Positions 23,321 to 32,358 of a stretch of 33,455 nucleotides of DNA are shown here, piece by piece (the stretch's first letter is position 1; each line of letters opens with the position of its first letter). Made by a program: the position numbers and the translations under genes. Source of the DNA: Alphaproteobacteria bacterium. GTDB lineage: Bacteria > Pseudomonadota > Alphaproteobacteria > UBA9655. Location of the stretch: positions 1 through 33,455 of the forward strand of contig DAIDHR010000024.1 in assembly GCA_027459605.1 (NCBI GenBank), in the 5' to 3' direction. The notes under the pieces are model-generated. The model had not been told where the DNA came from and made no database searches. It saw only the letters and a program-made list of their open reading frames with translations.

Positions 23321-24265
23321 ATGTTAAGAATCAATAAACTGACTTCAATTTTCATTCTGTCACAAATCCTGTTCTCGGTAAGCTCAAATGCCGTCATTTT
23401 TGAATTTTCCCCGGATCCCAAAACACCCCATAAAAAATTAAAAGTTGATTTGACATACGAATATAAAGATTTAGACCCATCAGAAGTGTCTCATCTTGAA
23501 CAGTCACAAATGCTAAAAGTAAGTTCAAATGACCCTATTCGATATGTGGTTACCACACCTCTCAGACCTTGCACGTTCATTTCAGTATGGAATCCCAATA
23601 AAATGGAGGGAATTCTTTTTCATAAGTATGGAAAAAACAAATTTGATAAAAATGACGAAGGTCTTACGACAACAATACTTGATGCTATAGGGGAAGCTAA
23701 AAACTCGAAAGTGGATATTTATAGTTGTAGGCTCCCAGAGGATTATTTTTTTCACAATTTTCAACAGAATGTATATTCTGGAAAATCTCAAATTGAAGAT
23801 ACTCTTGATACTGTCAAATATTTTCTAAATTTAGGGGTTCCTAAAGAAAATATTATACAAAAATTATATTCACTTCATAAAGACTTACAACAGGAATTTA
23901 TGGGTATTTATCAAGATGTTCATTTATCAATCGGCTTTGATAAAGAAAGCGGCACACTTTTTCATACATCATTTTTGGCCAACAATTTATTTAACGTAAC
24001 AGATATTTTACTTAAATGTGAAGGTAAAATAACTTCTAGGCCGTTTAAGACTTTGCCAGCTACTATGAGGGTCGCAATTCATAGTCATGTTGTGCCCATG
24101 AAGTCAACTCTTTACAATCATAAAGTCTACAGTGACCTTGATACGGATCAAGTTAAGACGTATTCCTTTAGCGATAAAGTCATTTCCTTTTCTCCGATTT
24201 CTTTTTCTTCCGATTGTAAAGTTGTGATTAATAACATCAAATACCATGACGTATTAAGGTTTTAA
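23321..24265 (+). CDS. Exported protein with CheD-like glutamine deamidase signature
   Basis: The frame opens at GTG 23309; ATG 23321 gives a cleaner signal peptide (MLRINKLTSIFILSQILFSVSSNA) and 314 residues. After it, TTPLRPCTFISVWNPNKM continues to EGILFH. Thr78, Cys84 and His101 lie at exactly the spacing of the CheD catalytic residues (Thr minus 6, Cys, His plus 17, as in T. maritima Thr21/Cys27/His44). The usual beta-strand and turn (VxLYDPxxKxGGxxH) is mirrored by ISVWNPNKMEGILFH. Further on, VKYFLNLGVPKENIIQKLY and YQDVHLSIGFDKESGTLFH resemble CheD's helix and DVGG-GR-V-FdxxTG segments. CheD deamidates receptor glutamines in the cytoplasm. A signal peptide here suggests a secreted deamidase, possibly a host-directed effector. 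Family assignment is by motif only. Confidence 0.55.
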   Translation: MLRINKLTSIFILSQILFSVSSNAVIFEFSPDPKTPHKKLKVDLTYEYKDLDPSEVSHLEQSQMLKVSSNDPIRYVVTTPLRPCTFISVWNPNKMEGILFHKYGKNKFDKNDEGLTTTILDAIGEAKNSKVDIYSCRLPEDYFFHNFQQNVYSGKSQIEDTLDTVKYFLNLGVPKENIIQKLYSLHKDLQQEFMGIYQDVHLSIGFDKESGTLFHTSFLANNLFNVTDILLKCEGKITSRPFKTLPATMRVAIHSHVVPMKSTLYNHKVYSDLDTDQVKTYSFSDKVISFSPISFSSDCKVVINNIKYHDVLRF

Positions 24266-24470
24266 TTAAGCCCCCATGAAGGTGTAGGTCAAGCTTGCCT
24301 CTCTCTAGAAATATTAAAAATTACCATGAAGAGCCGGAATAGTTGGAAATTTTTCTCGTTTTTTAGTTTATAACTTTGTTTAAGTTTTAAATAACCCTCT
24401 CCTTGCCCGTTGACGAGAAGAGCAGAGAAGGGCATCTTTCATTCATACAATCAAAAAACGAGAGCCCTTT

Positions 24471-26462
24471 ATGACAGATACTTCCGCCTTACCTTTATCC
24501 GAACACCACTTACAAACTATGGCCAATGCCATTCGAGTTCTTTCCATGGATGCGGTTGAGCGATCTCATTCAGGTCATCCTGGTATGCCGATGGGAATGG
24601 CCGATGTAGCAACAGTTTTATTTTCAAAAATCTTAAAGTTTAACCCTAGCTCTCCCTACTGGCCGGATCGGGACCGGTTTGTTTTATCAGCCGGTCATGG
24701 TTCAATGCTTTTATACTCTCTTCTCTATTTGACAGGGTATGACGATATGACCCTTGATGAAATAAAGAACTTTCGCCAATGGGGAAGCCGAACAGCGGGA
24801 CATCCTGAATATGGGGATGCAGCTGGCATTGAGACGACAACAGGCCCACTCGGCCAAGGCCTTGGGAATGCTGTTGGAATGGCCCTTGCCGAAAAAATCC
24901 TCAAAGCCCAATTTGGAGATGAATTAGTCAATCATAAAACCTATGTCATCGCAGGTGATGGATGCCTCATGGAGGGAATCTCTCATGAAGCTATTTCTCT
25001 TGCTGGACATTTATGTCTCGATAATCTTGTGGTGTTGTTTGATGACAATCATATTTCTATTGACGGTCCTACAGATCTCGCAGTTTCAGATAATCAACTT
25101 GCGCGTTTTCAAGCTTCTCATTGGGAAGTCATGGCCATTGATGGACATAGTTATATGGAAATCGAAGCGGCCTTTCAAAAAGCCCAAAAAGCCACAAAAC
25201 CTGTTTTGATCGCATGCAAAACCCAAATTGCAAAGGGCTCTCCCCACAAAGCAGGGACGGCAGCTGCCCATGGTTCTCCCTTAGGTGAGGAGGAAGTTAA
25301 AGAAACCCGGAAAAATATTCACTGGCCCTATGAGCCTTTTGTTATTCCTGATGAGATCCTCTCCCTCTGGCATAAAGTCGGAGCCAGAGGTCAGGATAAA
25401 TATAACGCATGGATTGAGCGGTTGGCTAAAAGTCCTCGAAAAGCAGAGTTTGAGCGGCGGATTCAAGGAGAACTCCCCGCAAATTGGCAAGTCCCTGTTC
25501 AAGATTTGCTCAAAAAATTTGTGGCAGAAAAAACAAGTGTTGCCACCCGTCAATCTTCTCAGATGGTATTGGATGTGCTCTCCCCCGTTATCCCTGAGCT
25601 TCTTGGGGGATCAGCTGACCTCACAGCGTCTAATAATACCAAAGCAAAAGATATGACCTCCATTCGAGCAGGAGATTTTAAAGGTCGATACATTCACTAT
25701 GGCGTGCGAGAGCATGAGATGGCTGCTGCTATGAATGGAATTGCTGTTCATAAAGGGCTGATCCCTTATGGGGGCACATTTTTGACTTTTACGGACTACT
25801 GCCGCCCGGCCATTCGCCTCTCTGCTTTGATGGGAATTCGTGCCATTTATGTAATGACTCATGATTCTATTGGTCTTGGTGAAGATGGTCCTACCCATCA
25901 GCCCATTGAACACTTAGCCTCTCTAAGAGCCATTCCTAACCTTCAGGTTTTCCGCCCTGCCGATGCTGTAGAAGTAGGAGAATGTTGGGCCCTTGCTCTT
26001 TCATCAAAAAAGACGCCTTCCATTTTAGCTTTAACGCGTCAAAAATTATCGCTTCTGCGAGAAGATGTTTCTGAAAACCTTTCTGCAAAAGGAGCGTATG
26101 TCTTAAAAGAATCGACGGGCCCTCGAGAGGTAACCCTTCTTGCGACGGGCTCCGAAGTTGAAATAGCACTTAAGGCTCAAGAGATTTTGACAGTAAAAGG
26201 AGTTCCGACGGCTGTTGTTTCAATGCCCTGCTGGGAGATTTTTGATGAGCAGGATCTTTCCTATAAAGAGGCTGTTTTAGGGAAAGGAACTTTTCGTGTT
26301 GCGATTGAAGCTGCATCCCCTTTAGGGTGGGATAAATACGTTGGAGAAAAGGGAGCTATCGTTGCCATGCATCGATTTGGTGCCTCAGCTCCTTATGAAA
26401 TTCTTTATCGAGAATTTGGCTTTACCGCTGATCATATTGTAAACATTGTTGAAGGGAGATAA
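24471..26462 (+). CDS. tkt: Transketolase
   Basis: 663 residues. [32 protein letters not shown] at the N-terminus, [18 protein letters not shown], the thiamine diphosphate motif [13 protein letters not shown] near 162-174, then [26 protein letters not shown] and the C-terminal [17 protein letters not shown]. It transfers two-carbon units in the non-oxidative pentose phosphate pathway with thiamine diphosphate and divalent metal. gap follows after two bases, so the two are co-transcribed and probably coupled. Confidence 0.97.
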   Translation: MTDTSALPLSEHHLQTMANAIRVLSMDAVERSHSGHPGMPMGMADVATVLFSKILKFNPSSPYWPDRDRFVLSAGHGSMLLYSLLYLTGYDDMTLDEIKNFRQWGSRTAGHPEYGDAAGIETTTGPLGQGLGNAVGMALAEKILKAQFGDELVNHKTYVIAGDGCLMEGISHEAISLAGHLCLDNLVVLFDDNHISIDGPTDLAVSDNQLARFQASHWEVMAIDGHSYMEIEAAFQKAQKATKPVLIACKTQIAKGSPHKAGTAAAHGSPLGEEEVKETRKNIHWPYEPFVIPDEILSLWHKVGARGQDKYNAWIERLAKSPRKAEFERRIQGELPANWQVPVQDLLKKFVAEKTSVATRQSSQMVLDVLSPVIPELLGGSADLTASNNTKAKDMTSIRAGDFKGRYIHYGVREHEMAAAMNGIAVHKGLIPYGGTFLTFTDYCRPAIRLSALMGIRAIYVMTHDSIGLGEDGPTHQPIEHLASLRAIPNLQVFRPADAVEVGECWALALSSKKTPSILALTRQKLSLLREDVSENLSAKGAYVLKESTGPREVTLLATGSEVEIALKAQEILTVKGVPTAVVSMPCWEIFDEQDLSYKEAVLGKGTFRVAIEAASPLGWDKYVGEKGAIVAMHRFGASAPYEILYREFGFTADHIVNIVEGR

Positions 26463-26464
26463 AA

Positions 26465-27472
26465 ATGACTTGTCGAGTTGCCATTAGTGGATTTGGACGC
26501 ATAGGCCGTTTGGTTTTAAGAGCTATTCTTGAAAACAGACGTGCGGATCTCGAGGTCGTTGCTATTAACGACTTAGGATCTATTTCTGATAATGCGCATC
26601 TGTTGAAGTATGATTCTGTTCATGGCCCTTTTCCAGGAACCGTTGAGGTTCTTTCCGATGGTCTCAAAATTAATGGGCATACCATCAAAGTTTTTGCGAA
26701 TCCTGATCCAGCAGCTCTCCCTTGGAAAGAGTTAAATATAGATGTGGCGATGGAGTGTTCTGGCCATTTTACAAAACGAGAAGAGGGTGTAAAACATCTC
26801 GCAGCAGGAGCCAAAAAGGTTTTGATTTCAGCCCCAGCAGATGGCGCCGACATAACGGTTGTGTGGGGAGTCAATCATCAAGAGTTAAAGCCTGACCATA
26901 AGGTTGTCTCGAATGCCTCTTGCACAACCAATTGCCTTGCTCCTGTGGCTTATGTCCTTCATAAAGCAATCGGGATTGAGCATGGGTTCATGACAACGAT
27001 CCATTCTTATACGGGTGACCAACGGTTGGTAGATACTCTTCACAAAGATTTAAGGCGGGCTCGCGCTGCTGCTCTATCCTTAATTCCCGCTTCAACAGGA
27101 GCAGCAAAAGCTGTCGGTCTCGTCTTACCTGAACTTAAGGGAAAATTGGATGGAACAGCCGTCCGGGTTCCAACACCGAATGTATCTCTTGTTGACTTAA
27201 AGTTTGTATCAAAGCGTCCAACTTCGAAAGCTGAAATAAATGAAGCGATAGCTCATGCTGCTGAAGGAGACCTTCAGGGGATTCTAGCCGTCAATGATGA
27301 ACCACTTGTCTCCCATGATTTTAATCATAATTCTGCAAGTTCCATCTTTGATCTTACCGAAACCCATGTAGTTGATGGAACCTTCTGTCGCATTCTTTCC
27401 TGGTATGACAACGAATGGGGCTTCTCTAACCGGATGGCCGATACAGCCGTTGCAATGGCAAAACTTTCTTAA
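26465..27472 (+). CDS. gap: Glyceraldehyde-3-phosphate dehydrogenase, type I
   Basis: 335 residues. [15 protein letters not shown] Rossmann start, INDL near residue 34, the catalytic [18 protein letters not shown] near 150-167 (nucleophile Cys in SCTTN), [25 protein letters not shown], and [12 protein letters not shown] near the C-terminus. It oxidises glyceraldehyde-3-phosphate with NAD. It lies two bases after tkt. pgk, which often follows in alphaproteobacteria, is absent: the next sequence is an IS200 remnant, so the original operon may have been broken here. Confidence 0.97.
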   Translation: MTCRVAISGFGRIGRLVLRAILENRRADLEVVAINDLGSISDNAHLLKYDSVHGPFPGTVEVLSDGLKINGHTIKVFANPDPAALPWKELNIDVAMECSGHFTKREEGVKHLAAGAKKVLISAPADGADITVVWGVNHQELKPDHKVVSNASCTTNCLAPVAYVLHKAIGIEHGFMTTIHSYTGDQRLVDTLHKDLRRARAAALSLIPASTGAAKAVGLVLPELKGKLDGTAVRVPTPNVSLVDLKFVSKRPTSKAEINEAIAHAAEGDLQGILAVNDEPLVSHDFNHNSASSIFDLTETHVVDGTFCRILSWYDNEWGFSNRMADTAVAMAKLS

Positions 27473-27492
27473 GGAACCTTAGGATTTTGTTT

Positions 27493-27609
27493 CTAAATGT
27501 AAGTCCGAACTGTTTTCTCATCTGCCCCGACGGTCGAAACGTAATAGTCTCGCGTCCAAAATTCATGTCCTACAAAATTTCTTTGTTTATCGGCAATATT
27601 CTGAACAAT
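27493..27609 (-). pseudogene. C-terminal remnant of an IS200/IS605-type transposase
   Basis: On the minus strand 38 codons plus a TAG stop read IADKQRNFVGHEFWTRDYY, then VSTVGADEKTVRTYI. This closely resembles the end of IS200-type TnpA (FVGQHFWARGYFVSTVG-DE--IR-YI). An in-frame TGA at 27612-27610 lies directly upstream, and the HUH and catalytic-tyrosine regions are absent. It is a decayed fragment that can no longer transpose. Confidence 0.8.
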
Positions 27610-27687
27610 TCATATTGAGCTTTTTTCCTAGAGAAAACCTAATACATTAGACCCTGAGTGTGCACAGTTTTATGATGATAACTAAAT

Positions 27688-27725
27688 GGGGAGATCTATA
27701 CCACGAAAAACATTTAGATCTCCCC
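27688..27725. terminator. Hairpin terminator between the IS remnant and the GNAT-like gene
   Basis: GGGGAGATCTA (27688-27698) and TAGATCTCCCC (27715-27725), an eleven-base perfect stem with a 16-base loop, followed by TTTATT on the plus strand. It lies just past the end of the leftward gene at 27755-28333 and could end transcription from both sides. Confidence 0.6.
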
Positions 27726-27754
27726 TTTATTGGCGGCAGGTAAAAACAGGGAGG

Positions 27755-28333
27755 CTAAGCCGCCAATTTTATCTCCTGAAATTCCATAGTTACATCACTT
27801 TCTACATGAAAGTGTGTTGGGTTATTTGCAAGAGATAAAATGCCATGGTAGAGGCTACTCAAAGAGTCGTGAGATTTAGTCTTAAAGATATAAGACCAAT
27901 CCCCGAGGGCTTCTGTACAGAAGTACTCTCCAGCCTCAAGCATCGTATAGAGGAAATGAGTGTTCTCTTTCACTCCAAACTTAATCAGTTTTTTATAAAG
28001 ATCTCGGTAAAAGGTTTCATAAAAAAACTCGCTACTTTTAGAAGAGCACTTATTGTCCCTGTGAAGAAAGATGGAGCACAGCCAAATTTCGTCGTGACAT
28101 TTACGGTTTAAAAGGTTTTTCTGAAGACTTTTTTGCAGGGCTGTATTCGTTTCTTTAAGAAGGATAGCTCCTCCATAAATGCCGTTTAATTTATCTGCAG
28201 TGATAATGAAGGTAGCATTTTTATGGTTCTGAAAAGACCACTTGAGTTGGGAGTTATTTTTAATATGATCAAGAAATGGCTTTATGAGCCTTTTGTAACG
28301 GTCATGCTCTGGTGGAGTAATAACAATAAACAT
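27755..28333 (-). CDS. GNAT-like protein of unknown function, divergent from the NLR-like gene
   Basis: 192 residues, cytoplasmic, no signal peptide. The order of predicted elements fits a GNAT/acyl-homoserine-lactone-synthase-like fold: a strand pair with a glycine turn (ATFIITADKLNGIYGGAILL, about 40-59), a strand followed by a charged loop (DEIWLCSIFLHRDN, about 81-94), a long helix (FFYETFYRDLYKKLIKFGV, about 103-121) and a final strand/helix (HFLYTMLEAGEYFCTEALGDW). I cannot see the invariant LuxI residues, so it is not called an AHL synthase. It is divergent from the LuxR-type HTH/NB-ARC gene across about 250 bases, the arrangement often found for a regulator and its target. Assignment is low-confidence. 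Confidence 0.5.
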   Translation of the reverse strand: MFIVITPPEHDRYKRLIKPFLDHIKNNSQLKWSFQNHKNATFIITADKLNGIYGGAILLKETNTALQKSLQKNLLNRKCHDEIWLCSIFLHRDNKCSSKSSEFFYETFYRDLYKKLIKFGVKENTHFLYTMLEAGEYFCTEALGDWSYIFKTKSHDSLSSLYHGILSLANNPTHFHVESDVTMEFQEIKLAA

Positions 28334-28584
28334 ATTGTTTCCTGTAAGTTTGATTTTAAACCTTCGCGTTTTTATTTAATTAAACGAGGAATAACTCAAA
28401 AATGTGGGTTAGTTTATTCTGGAAATACCCGTAGATGAATCTAAGGGAAAATCCCTTAGCAACCTGGCTTAAAAATCACTTGAATCTTTGAAGTTACCTA
28501 CTTAATAATAAGAAAAAATTACAAATATATAAATTTTAATAATATCTTAGATATTAACTGGGGATTAAGCAGGGTTTATTTTTT
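28334..28584. promoter_or_regulatory. Divergent promoter region of the GNAT-like and NLR-like genes
   Basis: 251 bases. It contains a perfect hairpin CTAAGGGA-aaa-TCCCTTAG at 28441-28459, which has the same core (TAAGGGA/TCCCTTA) as the inverted repeat at the mnmA end. AT-rich sequence follows to the ATG. An operator for the HTH protein would be expected here; none can be assigned by reading. Confidence 0.4.
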
Positions 28585-31500
28585 ATGAAGCTCAATATTC
28601 TTTTGCCTCAAGATATTTACATGACTCACTTGGAAATTGTGAATGATATTAGATTCACGCGTAGAGAAATAGATATTATTGCTTATCTTCTCAGTGGAAA
28701 ATCGGCCAAAACCATAGCTACTTGTTTATCGATTACCCCAAAAACAATTGAAGCCCATATGCGTAATATTATGATTAAAGTGGAGTGTAATTCGCGTGAT
28801 GGAATTATAGATTTTGTCGAGAAATCTAAAAAGCTCCCCTTTCTAAAGGAGCATTACCTAAGTTTACTGATTCAAGCTTTTTTTGAGGAGCAGTTATTAA
28901 AAATTAATGCTCTTCTTACTGCTGGCCATCCTAATTGTATGATTGTGTGTTGGCAGAATCAAAATACCTCTCTCGTTCATTATTTAGAAAGGCATTTAAA
29001 ACTCATTGGGATAAAGATAAACCTAGAAACCAGGGAAGGCCGAATCTTTATTAAGGATCCTATTAATAATACAGAATCATGGAAAACTAAATTCCATATC
29101 TACGTTGTTCCGGAAGCAATGGTTGAGCAAGGTAAAAAGGTAGAAAAGGAGCTGGCTTCTTTCATAGAAAAGATTAGAGAAGCACCAAATAGCATTGTCG
29201 CACTACTCCCAGGAAAAGATGGTAAAAATGATATTTTTCAAGACTTCAATAATGCAAAATATATACACTATTTAAAGCAAGAAAATTATTATGATTTTGT
29301 TTTCGCTGCCTTAAAAAGAATGTTACCAACCATAGACTTAGAGCAGTTTATCTTAGATTTTAAAAATTACTCAGTAGCCATTTGTGGAACTCCAAAAACA
29401 ATTCCCCAAATTTCACCACAAGAAGAGAAGCTTTTGTTAAGAAAAAGCTTAATCTATCAATTGATTAAGCCTAGCAGGGATTTCTTCAATATCACGAGAA
29501 CTCGAAAGAAGCTTTTTTATGTGGGAGGAGCACTAAGTACCGGAGTTCTTTATATTTTATTTTCAAGCTTCATCGGAAATAAGGAAAGCACATCTCCAGA
29601 ATTAGATTACAACATAAGTGCCAGAGCCGACCTGAATATACCTACTCAATCCGTTTTCTTGGATAGGCCTTATCTAATGGAAAGAATAGATAAGAAGCTA
29701 GGAAGGTATGATGCAATTCAAACTGTAGCTCTTACAGGAATGGGAGGCGTAGGTAAAACGACCCTAGCTCGACATTACGCTCGCAGTCAAAATGCAAGTG
29801 TAGTTTGGGAGTTTAATGCCGGATCGAAGGAGGATCTTAACGATTCCTTCGAAGAGTTTGCTGAGACTCTTTCTAAGACAGAAGAAGAGAAAGAAAAATT
29901 GAGAGGGTTTCGGGATATAAAAGATGCAGAAGAAAGAAAAAGAAAGATTATTTTACTTGTAAGAGAGAAACTAAAACACATTCCAGATTGGATATTAATC
30001 TATGATAACGTAGCAAAATTTGCGGACATCCAAAATCATTTTCCTTATGATCCAAGTATTTGGGGGAGAGGAAAAGTTATTCTTATTACAAGAGATAACA
30101 ACATTAAAAATAATAATAACATAAGTGAAGCAATTCAAATAGGGGAGCTCTCTCCTGAAGAGAAATTAGCCCTTTTTACTAAAATTATGACCACTGGAAA
30201 TTCCGGTAAATTCCTTCCTACTCAAAATGAAGAAACAAAACAGTTTTTAAATGATATTCCACCTTTTCCTCTTGATGTATCTATCGCTGCTTATTATTTG
30301 AAAGCAACAAATATACCATATAGAACATATCTTGAAAAACTTACCCAATATGATAAAGATTTTGAAAGTGTGCAACAAACTCTTTTAGAGGACGCAAGCG
30401 ACTATACTAAAACTCGCTATGGGATTATTACTTTATCCTTGCAATACATTATTAACTCACACAAAGATTTTAAAGATCTTCTTTTATTTATAAGTTTGAT
30501 TGATTCTTTAAACATACCAAGGGATTTATTGGATAAATACAAAACCACTACTATTGTCGATAATTTTATCTATAATTTAAAAAAGCATTCTTTTATTACG
30601 AATGAAGCAATCCCTTCTTCTGGTTCAACCCCAGTCTTCTCTATCCATCGAAGCACACAAGCCATTGCCTTAGCTTATCTTACACAATTATTGAATTCAG
30701 AGAAGGATAAGCATTTTATAGAACGTATTGGGAAGGTATTTAAGAATTACGTTGCTGAAATGATAGATCAAGAAGATTTTACTAAGATGAGTCTTTTAAT
30801 AAGACACGGCGAAGTATTTTTAAGTCATTCTAATTTATTAACAGATTTTATCATAGCTTATATAGGTGTTGAGTTAGGGAATGTGTATAGCGAGCAAGGC
30901 AATTATGAAAAAGCTAAAAAACTCTTTGATAGAAGCATTGCAATTTATAAGAAAAATTTCCATGAGAAGCACCTTGAATTTGCTCAAGCTTTGGGATGCT
31001 TAGGGTGTTTTTATAGTGATCAAGGTAGCTATGAAAAAGCAAAGCAGCAGTTTGAAGAGAGTCTTGATGTGTATAAAAAGAATTCTTACGAAAACCATCC
31101 TTACTATGCTCGAACCTTAGGATGGTTAGGAAATGTTTATAGAGAACAAGGCAATTACAAAAAAGCAAAAGAGCTTTTTGAAAAAAATCTTATAATCTAT
31201 AAGAAAAATTCTTATGGAAATCATCCTTGGTTTGCTCAGGCTTTAGGACGCTTAGGAAGCATTTATAGAGAGCAATGTAATTATGAGAAAGCAAAACAAC
31301 TCCTTGAAGAAAGTCTTGTGATTTATAAAAAGAACGCCTATGAGAGCAATCCTTGGTTTGCTCAGGCTTTGGCTTGGCTCGGGAGTGTTTATCGAGACTT
31401 AGGAAATTATGAGAAAGGTAAAGAGCTCCTTGAAGAAAGCCTTGCGATCTATAAGAAGAATTCTCATGAAAATCAGCCTTGGTTTGCTTGGACTTTGGTA

Positions 31501-32313
31501 TGGTTGGGAAATCTCTATAAAGAACAAGGAAATTATGAGAAAGCAAAACAACTTCTTGAGGAAAGTCTCATCATTTACAAGAAGAATTCCTATGAAAATC
31601 ACCCGTGGTTTGCTCGGGCGTTAGCAGGATTAGGAAGTGTTTATAGAGAGGAAGGTAATCATGAAAATGCAAAGCAATTCTTTGAAAAAAGTCTTGTTGT
31701 CTATAGAAAGAACTCTTATGAAAATCATCCGTGGTTTGCTCGAACTTTAGAACATTTAGGAAATATTTATAGAGAGCAAGGAAACTATGAAAAAGCAAAA
31801 CAATGTCTTGAAGAAAGTCTCGTAAATTATAAAAAGAATCACTTTGAAAATCATCCCTGGTTTGCTTTGGTTTTAGCTAGATTAGGAAGTGTTTATAAAG
31901 ACTTGAATAACTATGAAAAAGCAAAAGAATTACTTGAACTTAGTTTTCAAACCTATGAGAAAATCTATGGTAAAGATCATATTGATGTTGCTCCAGTCAT
32001 AATGAATCTTGGGCAAGTTTGTATGTTAAAAAATGACGTAAAAACTGCCGAAGGTCTAATCAATAAGGCATTAAAAATATTTCAAACTAAGAAATATGTG
32101 GAGAGCTATATGTGTTTAGAATGCTTATCAGATTTATATTTAAAAAGGGCTTCACAAGCTATAAATAAAGAAGATTCTTCGCAATCTGAGAACTTTAAAA
32201 AGCAAGCTGCTGAATACCTAAAACAGGCTTTACAAGTTATTCAGGCTCATTTTCCAAAGGATTCTCCTCACATTGCAAGGATTGAGGCTAAACTTAAATG
32301 GGTTCAATTGTGA
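28585..32313 (+). CDS. NLR/STAND-like protein: LuxR-type HTH, TIR-like domain, TM, NB-ARC, TPR array
   Basis: 1242 residues. (1) LuxR-type HTH at about 22-80 (FTRREIDIIAYLLSGKSAKT then IATCLSITPKTIEAHMRNI). (2) Alpha/beta domain at about 115-247 with strand-helix alternation like a TIR/SEFIR fold (NCMIVCW; LVHYLERHLKLIGIKI; FHIYVVPEAM; KKVEKELASFIEKI; SIVALLPG; AKYIHYL). (3) One TM helix at about 311-330. (4) NB-ARC from about 355: P-loop GMGGVGKTTLA (385-395), Walker B WILIYDN (469-475), sensor VILITRDN, GLPL-like PFPLDVSIAAYYL (560-572). (5) Nine near-identical 42-residue TPRs at about 763-1144 plus degenerate ones. STAND ATPases of this kind are ligand-triggered switches in signalling and immunity. 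The N-terminal position of the HTH is unusual (MalT has it C-terminal). The start has a weak ribosome binding site. Confidence 0.85.
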   Translation: MKLNILLPQDIYMTHLEIVNDIRFTRREIDIIAYLLSGKSAKTIATCLSITPKTIEAHMRNIMIKVECNSRDGIIDFVEKSKKLPFLKEHYLSLLIQAFFEEQLLKINALLTAGHPNCMIVCWQNQNTSLVHYLERHLKLIGIKINLETREGRIFIKDPINNTESWKTKFHIYVVPEAMVEQGKKVEKELASFIEKIREAPNSIVALLPGKDGKNDIFQDFNNAKYIHYLKQENYYDFVFAALKRMLPTIDLEQFILDFKNYSVAICGTPKTIPQISPQEEKLLLRKSLIYQLIKPSRDFFNITRTRKKLFYVGGALSTGVLYILFSSFIGNKESTSPELDYNISARADLNIPTQSVFLDRPYLMERIDKKLGRYDAIQTVALTGMGGVGKTTLARHYARSQNASVVWEFNAGSKEDLNDSFEEFAETLSKTEEEKEKLRGFRDIKDAEERKRKIILLVREKLKHIPDWILIYDNVAKFADIQNHFPYDPSIWGRGKVILITRDNNIKNNNNISEAIQIGELSPEEKLALFTKIMTTGNSGKFLPTQNEETKQFLNDIPPFPLDVSIAAYYLKATNIPYRTYLEKLTQYDKDFESVQQTLLEDASDYTKTRYGIITLSLQYIINSHKDFKDLLLFISLIDSLNIPRDLLDKYKTTTIVDNFIYNLKKHSFITNEAIPSSGSTPVFSIHRSTQAIALAYLTQLLNSEKDKHFIERIGKVFKNYVAEMIDQEDFTKMSLLIRHGEVFLSHSNLLTDFIIAYIGVELGNVYSEQGNYEKAKKLFDRSIAIYKKNFHEKHLEFAQALGCLGCFYSDQGSYEKAKQQFEESLDVYKKNSYENHPYYARTLGWLGNVYREQGNYKKAKELFEKNLIIYKKNSYGNHPWFAQALGRLGSIYREQCNYEKAKQLLEESLVIYKKNAYESNPWFAQALAWLGSVYRDLGNYEKGKELLEESLAIYKKNSHENQPWFAWTLVWLGNLYKEQGNYEKAKQLLEESLIIYKKNSYENHPWFARALAGLGSVYREEGNHENAKQFFEKSLVVYRKNSYENHPWFARTLEHLGNIYREQGNYEKAKQCLEESLVNYKKNHFENHPWFALVLARLGSVYKDLNNYEKAKELLELSFQTYEKIYGKDHIDVAPVIMNLGQVCMLKNDVKTAEGLINKALKIFQTKKYVESYMCLECLSDLYLKRASQAINKEDSSQSENFKKQAAEYLKQALQVIQAHFPKDSPHIARIEAKLKWVQL
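30871..32005 (+). repeat. 126-base tandem coding repeat (about nine units)
   Basis: In-frame tandem array in the NLR-like gene, each unit encoding a 42-residue kinesin-light-chain-type TPR of the form GxxYREQGNYEKAKQLLEES then LVIYKKNSYENHPWFARALxxL. Later units are highly similar at the DNA level, implying recent duplication or gene conversion. The first, second and last units are more diverged. Confidence 0.85.
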
Positions 32314-32358
32314 GAAGCTTTCCATGGAGCCAACAAAGGGTGTTGATAATCTCGCGGG

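Noticed and set aside
24646-26169. Several antisense frames over transketolase, 60-100 codons
   Set aside because: They are shadows of a conserved gene; none has a ribosome binding site or family similarity.
27755-28333. Acyl-homoserine-lactone synthase (LuxI) call
   Set aside because: The conserved LuxI Arg/Phe/Trp/Asp/Glu-Arg pattern is not visible; only a loose GNAT-like element order remains.
30871-32005. CRISPR-like repeat array
   Set aside because: The 126-base units are contiguous, in-frame and encode TPRs; there are no unique spacers.
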